A stretch of 7,511 nt of DNA from Bacteroidales bacterium (GTDB lineage: Bacteria; Bacteroidota; Bacteroidia; Bacteroidales; WCHB1-69): the NCBI GenBank assembly GCA_028683685.1, contig JAQUHH010000100.1, positions 1 to 7,511 of the forward strand. Reading direction: 5' to 3'. The notes below the pieces were generated by a model. It saw only the letters and a program-made list of their open reading frames with translations, made no database searches and was not told the DNA's origin. Of the stretch, positions 1 through 5,460 are shown piece by piece. Position 1 is the first letter of the stretch; every line of letters starts with the position of its first letter. A program made the position numbers and the translations under genes.

Positions 1-81
1 CGCATAATTCATCTCATCTCCAAAAAAAGATGTTAAACTGTCAATTAAATTGCTATTTTTGTAATCAATACTGGCATTCAT
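1..81 (-). CDS. Possible 5' end of a gene leaving the left edge (transposase-like?)
   Basis: Reading the minus strand from an ATG at 81-79, 27 codons stay open to the window edge. The frame is also open upstream to a stop at 162-160, but that stretch has no other ATG. The peptide starts MNASIDYK and contains SLTSFFGDEMNYA. From memory this FFG..MN.A pattern resembles the N-terminus of IS4-type DDE transposases common in Bacteroidota. Twenty-seven residues are too few to be sure, so the family is a guess and even coding status is uncertain. No Shine-Dalgarno-like site precedes the ATG. The start codon falls inside the hairpin at 71-132, which would suit a transposase protected from outside transcription. 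It is divergent from the GGDEF-like gene, about 105 bases away. Confidence 0.35.
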   Translation of the reverse strand, partial: MNASIDYKNSNLIDSLTSFFGDEMNYA

Positions 82-132
82 GTGTCTTAGTGTTAGATGT
101 TGTGATTTATCATCTAAGATACTGAATACCAG
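71..132. repeat. Long imperfect inverted repeat over a possible start codon
   Basis: Bases 71-80 (ctggcattca) face 123-132 (tgaataccag) with a single non-Watson-Crick position, 75/128. An inner arm, 85-90 (tcttag), faces 114-119 (ctaaga) perfectly, and 82-83 can pair with 121-122 if base 81 is bulged. The loop is about 23 bases, 91-113. In minus-strand RNA position 75/128 becomes a G.U wobble, so the outer ten pairs are all allowed, while 84/120 becomes C.A. The ATG at 81-79 lies at the inner edge of the outer stem. There is no U-tract, so this is not a normal terminator. The pairing is seen directly; any role in hiding a start codon or marking an element end is inferred. Confidence 0.55.
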
Positions 133-186
133 TTTGTTATAGTAAAATATATCGAAAAGTTATGAACATAATTATGTGAATATCAG

Positions 187-759
187 GTGGTTGTATTTTT
201 GTCATGTACTAAGATAATTGTATTAATGTTGTTTTTGGTAATTGTCTTTTTGTTTTTTATGCTGAATTTTTATATGCGACTCGCTGTAACAGATTCACAA
301 ACAAACTTAAAGAATTATAGATGGTTTGCAAAACATATTGAATTATTAGTAAAAAAACACCAAAATAATTCAGATTTTATTTTTTCGGTGGCATTGATTG
401 ATATTGTGAATTTTCGGCGATTTAATAATATGAGTATTTCTTCGGGGGATAATATATTAGAAAATTTTGCTTTTGAATTATATACTTTTTTTAAAAATAA
501 AAATTGTAATGTTGTCCGCTATCGCTTAGGGGATGAGTTTGCAATTATTTTCAAAATGAAAAATGAGGAAGAAGCAAATCAAATGCTCAAAGATTTTATA
601 ATCTATTTAAATGAAATTGCTTTTGAAAATCTCTTTAATAATCAACTTGAAAAAATATCGATTCGGCATTTTGCATCTCAATTTGCTAAAAATGATGATT
701 ACCAGTCGTTTATAATAAGATTGGAGCAAGGATTAGTCTACCAAAAAACAAAAAAATAA
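187..759 (+). CDS. Membrane-anchored protein with degenerate GGDEF-like domain
   Basis: A short N-terminal region with one hydrophobic helix (about residues 9-31) is followed by a GGDEF-type nucleotide-cyclase fold reaching the C-terminus. Family landmarks visible are TDSQTNLKNYRWF (35-47, the usual DxLTgLxNRR..F), D72 in place of the first metal-binding Asp, N80 and D88 at nucleotide-contact positions, LGDEF at 114-118, and a closing RLEQGLVYQKTKK like the usual RADxALYxAK. Active diguanylate cyclases make c-di-GMP. Here the first signature glycine is Leu, the second Asp of DxD is Val, the NDxxGHxxGD loop has lost GH and one residue, and the inhibitory RxxD site reads KNCN. I infer that catalysis is impaired or lost, leaving a possible sensory or scaffold role. 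The start may be GTG at 187 or ATG at 226 (177 aa, beginning directly with the helix). An in-frame stop at 169-171 limits any further extension. No sensor domain is present. Confidence 0.72.
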   Translation: MVVFLSCTKIIVLMLFLVIVFLFFMLNFYMRLAVTDSQTNLKNYRWFAKHIELLVKKHQNNSDFIFSVALIDIVNFRRFNNMSISSGDNILENFAFELYTFFKNKNCNVVRYRLGDEFAIIFKMKNEEEANQMLKDFIIYLNEIAFENLFNNQLEKISIRHFASQFAKNDDYQSFIIRLEQGLVYQKTKK

Positions 760-772
760 TGACTCTTATTAT
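751..772 (-). terminator. Weak candidate terminator after coaE
   Basis: On the minus strand, ATAAT (772-768) and ATTAT (760-756) can form a five-pair AT-only stem with a 7-base loop, followed by T residues to 751. The element overlaps both the coaE stop and the stop of the convergent GGDEF-like gene. The stem is very weak, so it may not terminate at all, and I see no better hairpin in the 9-base gap. Confidence 0.2.
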
Positions 773-1350
773 GTGATTTGAAGTTTTTCAAGGATTGAAA
801 GTATTTGAGGAATTATGGCTGTTTCGTCGTCATTTTGAACAATAAAATCAGCTTTTTTACACTTTTCTTCAGGTTTTAATTGGTTTTTTAACTTGTTTTT
901 TATTTCTTCAATGGAAGTCTGATCTCTTTTCATTGCTCTTTGTAAACACAGTTTTTCTGGTGCATATACACAGATAATTTTATCGAAGAGATATTCCAAA
1001 TGATGTTCAAAAATAATGGCAGATTCATGAAAAACAAGGGGCGATTTTTGATTGTTTTTCCAATTCTGATAAGACTCAATTACGGCTGGATGGACGATTG
1101 CATTGAGGATTTTTAATTTGTTTTCATTTTGAAAAACAATATTTGCCAGTTTTTTTCGGTCAATATTTTCGCCGTCCATTATTTCTAATCCAAAATGTAC
1201 TTTTATTTGCTTAATAATTTGGGGCGATTGCAATACTTCTCTCCCTGCTGTGTCGGCTTTAAAAACTGGAAATCCTAATAGCTCTATAAATCGAACAATG
1301 CTACTCTTTCCACTGGCGATAGAACCGGTAATGCCAATGCTTTGCATCAT
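769..1350 (-). CDS. coaE: Dephospho-CoA kinase (CoaE)
   Basis: CoaE phosphorylates the 3'-hydroxyl of dephospho-CoA with ATP, the last step of coenzyme A synthesis, in the cytoplasm. The 193 residues match the usual family length. A Walker A P-loop, GSIASGKS, sits at 9-16. KADTAGREVL (31-40) corresponds to the family's DADxIxRxVL, keeping D33 but with Lys for the first Asp. LNAIVHPAV (82-90) is the conserved lid-side HP motif. SAIIFE (110-115) corresponds to the usual PLLFE, and the C-terminal part has the basic RAMKRD segment. The ATG at 1350-1348 overlaps the stop of the upstream YbbR-like gene as ATGA, suggesting translational coupling; a second Met codon follows at once (1347-1345), so the exact start is ambiguous by one codon. 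It is the last gene of the nusB block. Confidence 0.96.
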   Translation of the reverse strand: MMQSIGITGSIASGKSSIVRFIELLGFPVFKADTAGREVLQSPQIIKQIKVHFGLEIMDGENIDRKKLANIVFQNENKLKILNAIVHPAVIESYQNWKNNQKSPLVFHESAIIFEHHLEYLFDKIICVYAPEKLCLQRAMKRDQTSIEEIKNKLKNQLKPEEKCKKADFIVQNDDETAIIPQILSILEKLQIT

Positions 1351-2276
1351 GGCTTCTTGCTTTTTACAAAACTCGTAACAGATGGAGAAACCAGAATTTT
1401 ATTCATTCCTTGAGGATGTTTTGTTAGTTTTAAGGGAGCAATATTGTCGTGTTTTTCATTAAGATTCATTTCTACTTTAAAGCTGTCGGGAACAAGATTG
1501 GACATTTTAGAGAGTTCGGTTTCGTATTCTAAAACAGCAAATGATTGTTCGGGAATGTATATGAATTCTTTTTCAGATTGTGGTAATAGCTTGATATTCT
1601 GTTTTATATAAATTTTATTGGGAGAGCTAAGTCGGATATCCACGGAGTAATGCGAAAGGCTAATGCTTTTTGAGGGAGATAAAAGCTTAGCATTTTGAAT
1701 CTCTTCTAATGCAAATATACGAATATCAACAGCTTCTGAATAAATTACAGAAATGGTGTCGATGTGGTTTTTGTCTCCGCTAATAAATACAGAATCAGGA
1801 AGTTTGGTGAGTTCTGTTTCAAAAGTCATATTGCTTTCAGGTATTTTGAAAACGGTGACAATGGGTACCTTTTTTTGACGTATTTCAAATGTTTGAAATA
1901 CTAAAGTATCGGGGGAAAATTGAATGATTTCAACTTCGTTTAAATATTTTTTATTGTATTGAGAAACAATAAGTTCACTAGGGATTTTTAAAACTCCGTT
2001 GGATGTGTTTTTATAATAATTAAGTTCTGAAAAATCAATAAAATAGTCTGCCGTTTTAATTGTTTTAGCCATGTTGGCAAGTTTAAACCCATCGGCTTTG
2101 AAATTGATTTTTATGGTATTGTTTTCGGAACTAAGACGAATGTTTTTGGGTATATTTTTGATTTCATACCGGAGAATGAAATTTTGATAATAGTTTTTAC
2201 TAAGCTTAATAGAAAGCCACCCAACCATCGAAATGATTGCACAAGAAGAGAAAATAATGATGTTTTTTTTAATCAT
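1347..2276 (-). CDS. YbbR/CdaR-like membrane-anchored protein
   Basis: This 309-residue protein has a basic start (MIKK), one transmembrane helix at about 6-22, and an extracytoplasmic beta-rich remainder. Two segments look like YbbR repeats: IKINFKADGF (55-64), and a later LPDSVFISGDKNHI (159-172) followed by a vDI-type strand, matching the 'P..V.v.G....i..i' pattern of that repeat. In Firmicutes YbbR (CdaR) binds and regulates the diadenylate cyclase CdaA, but no cyclase gene is next to it here, so that role should not be assumed. Placement between yajC and coaE is, from memory, standard in Bacteroidota and is the main support for the call, since the sequence itself diverges strongly. Its start lies 15 bases after a long perfect hairpin (2292-2334), and its stop overlaps the coaE start. 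Confidence 0.75.
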   Translation of the reverse strand: MIKKNIIIFSSCAIISMVGWLSIKLSKNYYQNFILRYEIKNIPKNIRLSSENNTIKINFKADGFKLANMAKTIKTADYFIDFSELNYYKNTSNGVLKIPSELIVSQYNKKYLNEVEIIQFSPDTLVFQTFEIRQKKVPIVTVFKIPESNMTFETELTKLPDSVFISGDKNHIDTISVIYSEAVDIRIFALEEIQNAKLLSPSKSISLSHYSVDIRLSSPNKIYIKQNIKLLPQSEKEFIYIPEQSFAVLEYETELSKMSNLVPDSFKVEMNLNEKHDNIAPLKLTKHPQGMNKILVSPSVTSFVKSKKP

Positions 2277-2291
2277 TGTGCAATGTTTTTT

Positions 2292-2334
2292 TATAAACTT
2301 TTCTCTTTTAACTGTTAAAAGAGAAAAGTTTATA
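2292..2334. repeat. 21-bp perfect inverted repeat between yajC and the YbbR-like gene
   Basis: Arms 2292-2312 and 2314-2334 are perfect reverse complements around a single central base (2313), so the RNA hairpin would open at the tip. The stem has only four G:C pairs in each arm. It starts 5 bases after the yajC stop and ends 15 bases before the downstream ATG. On the transcribed minus strand it is followed by A-rich sequence, not a U-tract, so it does not fit an intrinsic terminator. An RNA processing, stability or translation role is possible. Its outer stem resembles the hairpin at 5394-5430. Confidence 0.75.
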
Positions 2335-2339
2335 TGAAT

Positions 2340-2663
2340 TTATTTTTGAGTGTCCATTAATTCTCCGTGACCTGTTGCAACTGCCGACTTTTCGATCTTC
2401 ATACGGTTGCCACCTTCGGTTTCAATAGTAAAAGTCATTTCTTGAACGTCTGTGATTTTTGCATGAATACCTCCAATGGTAATTATTTGGTCGCCTCTTT
2501 TAATGGCTTCTCTAAATTTTTTCTGTTCTTTGGTTTTCTTTACTTGTGGACGAATCATAAAGAAGTAGAATACGACAATAATGAGCGCCAAAAAAATAAA
2601 TGAGGATGCACCACCACCTTTTTCTTGCCCACCCATCATAAGAATAATGTTTGTAATTTCCAT
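2340..2663 (-). CDS. yajC: Preprotein translocase subunit YajC
   Basis: YajC is a small inner-membrane partner of the SecDF complex that assists Sec-dependent export. The 107 residues fit the family. A Gly-rich lead (GGQEKGGGAS, 11-20) precedes one transmembrane helix (about 21-37) ending in the hallmark FFMIRPQ. A basic stretch (KKTKEQKKFREAIKRGD) and the conserved domain around IITIGGIHAKI (60-70) follow, with a typical short acidic/polar tail. The ATG has an A-rich leader and no clear Shine-Dalgarno site. It lies 33 bases after the DUF1573 gene, in the same direction, and is followed by the long hairpin before the YbbR-like gene. secDF is not in the window. Confidence 0.95.
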   Translation of the reverse strand: MEITNIILMMGGQEKGGGASSFIFLALIIVVFYFFMIRPQVKKTKEQKKFREAIKRGDQIITIGGIHAKITDVQEMTFTIETEGGNRMKIEKSAVATGHGELMDTQK

Positions 2664-2696
2664 ATTTTTTGTTTTTAATTGATTAATATATTTATC

Positions 2697-3152
2697 TTAA
2701 GGAATATCAACCATGGCTGATACTCTGAGGTTTACTTGATTTGGATTGGTATTCGCATATACAACTACACTTTTTGTTTGAAGTCCTTTTAATCCTTTTG
2801 TGTCGAAAACAATGGTGACGTGACCTTTGCCGTTGGGATGGATGGGAGTTTGTGGAAAATCAGCGACCGTGCAGCCACAACTTGCAGATGTTTGAGAAAT
2901 AATAAGATCTTTTTTACCCGTATTGGTAAATTTAAAAGAGTAGGAGAGACGTTCGCCCTGCATGGCTATTCCAAAATCATGTTCGTTTTTGTCAAATGTC
3001 AACATCGGAACAGACCCTTCTTTTGTTGAGGATGCCGATTTAGGGTTGTTTACCACGTCAGTGCTGATGGGTTTTTCACTATTGCCACACGAACTCAGGA
3101 ACAGAAGCATGGAAGTAATTGTGAATGTAAAAAGTAATTGTTTCATGGTCAT
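2697..3152 (-). CDS. DUF1573 domain lipoprotein
   Basis: This 151-residue protein of unknown function begins with a signal peptide (MTMKQ, then a hydrophobic core at about 6-18) ending in a lipobox LSSC, with the lipidated cysteine at 22. It is therefore predicted to be membrane-anchored outside the cytoplasm. A polar linker (about 23-50) leads to the DUF1573 beta-sandwich, recognised by FDKNEHDFG (53-61), FKFTNTGKKDLIIS (73-86), the signature SCGC (91-94) and a final strand series. DUF1573 is abundant in Bacteroidota and its fold resembles Ig-like/MSP domains; no biochemical role is firmly known to me. The start ATG abuts the nusB stop with no gap (TAAATG). A second in-frame ATG two codons later (3146) would leave a 6-base gap and is equally possible. 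Confidence 0.9.
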   Translation of the reverse strand: MTMKQLLFTFTITSMLLFLSSCGNSEKPISTDVVNNPKSASSTKEGSVPMLTFDKNEHDFGIAMQGERLSYSFKFTNTGKKDLIISQTSASCGCTVADFPQTPIHPNGKGHVTIVFDTKGLKGLQTKSVVVYANTNPNQVNLRVSAMVDIP

Positions 3153-4109
3153 TTATGTTAATAAGCCTCTGCCCGTTTTTTGGATAATATTTTTGCTCAA
3201 AAGTTCGATGGATATTTTGTCCAACAGTCCGTTGATGAAAATTTTGCTCTTGGGAGTGCTATAATCTTTTGATAATTCAATATATTCGTTAATGGTTACT
3301 TTAATAGGCACTGATGGACATTCGATAAATTCGGCCAAAGCCATTTTTAAAATAATTAAATCCAAGACTGCCAATCGGTCTGAATCCCAGTTTTCCAATC
3401 GGTTTATAATGATTTCCATGTATTTATCTTTGTTTTTTATGGCTGAATGATACAGTGTTCTTACAAAAACAATATCATCAGCGTCATCATCCTCATCACT
3501 GATAAAAGCAGGAAGTTCTTGATCTTTAGGATAGTTGGGAGTTAAGCCTTTTATACTTTTGGCAGTCAAAAGAGCCGCTTCGAAGAAATCGCTGTACCAA
3601 TGCAAGTTTTTCTCTGCATAAGCCGAGGATAATGCATCATTGTTGACGATAAAATCTTTAAATATATTCATGATGAAATTCATATCTTCTTCAAAATCAG
3701 AAGTGTCAGAACTCATGTATGTTTTATATTCGTCCGAATTAATCAGGTTTTGAAAAATCTGTTTTACAATGTCAATTTCGGGACTGACGTCTATTTTGTT
3801 GCTTTTTATCTGTTCTTGATAATCTGTATTGTTTTCGAGAATTTGGAAAATTGAGTTTTGAACGAATTTTAGATTGGGGTTTAAGTCTTCGTGTGAAGGA
3901 AGAAATTTAGTCTTGGCATTTTCAATACGTTCGAGAGCTAATTTCTTTAAATTTAAAATAATCTCAAAATGAATCAGCGAAAGACTCTTTAAGTTTCGGA
4001 TAGAGGTGAAAAGGTTTTTTTCACCAACCGCTGGGGTAACACTATTTCCTATTTCGAACTCAAAAAGAGCTTGTAGTGTTTTTGTTCTCAAATAACGTCG
4101 ACTAAGCAT
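3153..4109 (-). CDS. nusB: Transcription antitermination factor NusB, long form
   Basis: NusB, with NusE (S10), binds boxA RNA and supports antitermination in rRNA operons. The 318 residues are about twice the length of E. coli NusB, as in other Bacteroidota. The opening MLSRRYLRTKTLQALF fits the usual first helix with its basic RNA-contacting residues. The middle (about 60-205) is a lineage-type insertion, followed by an acidic run (SDEDDDADD, 205-213). The canonical C-terminal NusB part is clear: RLAVLDLIILKMALAEF (245-261), PIKVTINEYIELSKDYSTPKS (268-288) and FINGLLDKI (291-299). I chose the ATG at 4109. The frame extends eight codons further to a TTG at 4133, but that TTG lies within a good -7 promoter box and the family starts at MLSRR. 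It is the first gene of the block. Confidence 0.93.
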   Translation of the reverse strand: MLSRRYLRTKTLQALFEFEIGNSVTPAVGEKNLFTSIRNLKSLSLIHFEIILNLKKLALERIENAKTKFLPSHEDLNPNLKFVQNSIFQILENNTDYQEQIKSNKIDVSPEIDIVKQIFQNLINSDEYKTYMSSDTSDFEEDMNFIMNIFKDFIVNNDALSSAYAEKNLHWYSDFFEAALLTAKSIKGLTPNYPKDQELPAFISDEDDDADDIVFVRTLYHSAIKNKDKYMEIIINRLENWDSDRLAVLDLIILKMALAEFIECPSVPIKVTINEYIELSKDYSTPKSKIFINGLLDKISIELLSKNIIQKTGRGLLT

Positions 4110-4130
4110 TGTAATAGTTTTATTCAATTG

Positions 4131-4138
4131 CAAAAATA
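4131..4138 (-). promoter_or_regulatory. Candidate Bacteroidota -7 promoter box for the nusB operon
   Basis: On the minus strand 4138-4131 reads TATTTTTG, an exact match to the Bacteroidota primary-sigma -7 consensus TAnnTTTG. Transcription would start near 4124, leaving a leader of roughly 15 bases before the nusB ATG. No convincing TTTG -33 element lies 19-21 bases upstream, only AT-rich sequence, so the call rests on one box plus its position in the 118-base gap after nspC. Confidence 0.4.
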
Positions 4139-4227
4139 TATTTTTTAATGCAATTTTGATTGTTTTTTTAATGTATTAAATCTAAAGTTTCTTAAATGTT
4201 GAGAATCAACGATATTATTTTCTCATT

Positions 4228-5379
4228 TTACGATAATTTATTTTTATAATCTAAATATCCGAAGCTTTTGAGCGTATGAAATTCTCCATCTTCTTCAATA
4301 ACTCCAATCGAAGGATGTTTTACGCCGTTGAAAAAAGTTGTTTTTACCATCGTATAATGAATCATGTCATCAAAAATAATAGAATCTCCAACTTTCAACT
4401 CTTCCTCAAAAGAATAATCTCCCATGCCCATGTAATCGCCTGCCAAGCATGAAGAACCACCCATTCTGTATGCTGTTTTACCAGTTTGAGCATCGCTGGC
4501 TCCCCAAATTTTTGGTTTGTATGGCATTTCCAAACAATCGGGCATGTGACAAGCAAAAGAGACATCCAACATGGCAACTTTTATGCCCTTTGAGTCAATA
4601 ATATCTTGCACGGTCGATTTCAAATATCCAGTTTGCCAGCCCACGGCTTCACCGGGTTCCAGTATTACCTCTTCCAAGTTGGGATATCTCTTTTTAAAAT
4701 CTTGTAAAAGCTTTATAAGATGTTCTAAATCATAGTCTTCCCGAGTGATGTGATGGCCACCTCCCATATTAAACCACTTGCATTGTTTTATTAAATGTCC
4801 AAATTTTTTCTCTACTTCAACCAAGGTTCTTTCCAAAGTGTAGGAGTCATTTTCGCAAAGGGTGTGAAAATGCAATCCCTCGATACCTTCGGGTAGTGTT
4901 TCTGGAAATTTATCAATCGTAATTCCAAGTCTAGATCCTGCAATTGCAGGATTGTATAAATCAGTTTCTACTTCCGAATATTCAGGATTTATGCGCAAAC
5001 CAATGGATACTCTTCTTGGAAATTCTTCCATTGTTGGCTTAAATTTTTCCCATTGTGAGAATGAGTTGAAACTAAGATGACTACTGTATATTAGAAGATC
5101 CTTAAACTCCTCTTCCAGATACACAGGACAGTAAGTATGTGCTTCAACGCCCATTTCGTTCACAATCAAACTTGCTTCGTTTAACGAGCTTGCAGTGGCT
5201 CCTGAAAGATAATCTTTTAACAATGGAAAGGTATACCAAAAAGCATAGCCTTTTAGTGCACAAATAATTTTCACTCCAGCTTCTTTTTGAACCAAGTCCA
5301 AAATCTGCAGATTGGCTTTCAGCGATGCCATGTTTAAAACAAAACAGGGAGAAGGAATATCGTTTGTGTTGAATTGCAT
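4228..5379 (-). CDS. nspC: Carboxynorspermidine/carboxyspermidine decarboxylase
   Basis: This PLP enzyme of the alanine-racemase-fold decarboxylase group removes the carboxylate from carboxyspermidine or carboxynorspermidine to give spermidine or norspermidine (EC 4.1.1.96). The 383 residues match the family. PSPCFVLN (9-16) opens the barrel. K43 in ALKGYAFW (41-48) is the expected PLP lysine. HFH (170-172) and GGGHH (206-210) line the cofactor site, and EPGEAVGW (241-248) binds the phosphate. The second-subunit part carries SFACHMPDCLEMPYKP (274-289) and C311 with GD (314-315), the usual catalytic Cys region. The ATG sits 14 bases after a perfect hairpin. It is downstream of the dehydrogenase gene that supplies its substrate, in the same direction. 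Substrate length cannot be read from sequence; from Bacteroidota precedent, carboxyspermidine is more likely. Confidence 0.94.
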   Translation of the reverse strand: MQFNTNDIPSPCFVLNMASLKANLQILDLVQKEAGVKIICALKGYAFWYTFPLLKDYLSGATASSLNEASLIVNEMGVEAHTYCPVYLEEEFKDLLIYSSHLSFNSFSQWEKFKPTMEEFPRRVSIGLRINPEYSEVETDLYNPAIAGSRLGITIDKFPETLPEGIEGLHFHTLCENDSYTLERTLVEVEKKFGHLIKQCKWFNMGGGHHITREDYDLEHLIKLLQDFKKRYPNLEEVILEPGEAVGWQTGYLKSTVQDIIDSKGIKVAMLDVSFACHMPDCLEMPYKPKIWGASDAQTGKTAYRMGGSSCLAGDYMGMGDYSFEEELKVGDSIIFDDMIHYTMVKTTFFNGVKHPSIGVIEEDGEFHTLKSFGYLDYKNKLS

Positions 5380-5393
5380 AAATCTTAGTTTTT

Positions 5394-5430
5394 AAAACAT
5401 AAACCTTTCGTTATGAAAGGTTTATGTTTT
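5394..5430. repeat. 16-bp perfect hairpin between the dehydrogenase gene and nspC
   Basis: Arms 5394-5409 and 5415-5430 are perfect reverse complements around a 5-base loop (5410-5414). The stem starts with AAAACAT and ends with ATGTTTT, giving a terminator-like shape in both directions, but its U residues are paired within the stem and the next minus-strand bases are As. It ends 14 bases before the nspC ATG. It may be a partial terminator that sets the dehydrogenase/decarboxylase ratio, or an RNA stability or translation element. Its stem core is related to the hairpin at 2292-2334. Confidence 0.75.
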
Positions 5431-5460
5431 GATGTGTAAAAGGTCGTTTTGTTATAAATA

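Noticed and set aside
2292..2334. Intrinsic terminator after yajC
   Set aside because: The hairpin is perfect, but the transcribed strand has an A-rich tail with no U-tract, and coupled operon genes follow.
2367..2603. Plus-strand open frame opposite yajC
   Set aside because: It lies wholly antisense to a clear yajC, has a low-complexity Phe-rich translation and shows no family features.
2820..3264. Two overlapping plus-strand open frames opposite the DUF1573 and nusB genes
   Set aside because: Both are shadows of well-supported minus-strand genes, with no recognisable domains.
4110..4133. Eight-codon N-terminal extension of NusB from a TTG
   Set aside because: The TTG is part of a perfect -7 promoter box, and the family begins at the MLSRR methionine.
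4201..4224. Terminator hairpin after nspC
   Set aside because: Only a five-base match (gagaa/ttctc) with a 14-base loop and no U-tract is present.
4395..4577. Minus-strand 60-codon frame inside nspC
   Set aside because: It is an alternative frame within a strongly conserved part of NspC.
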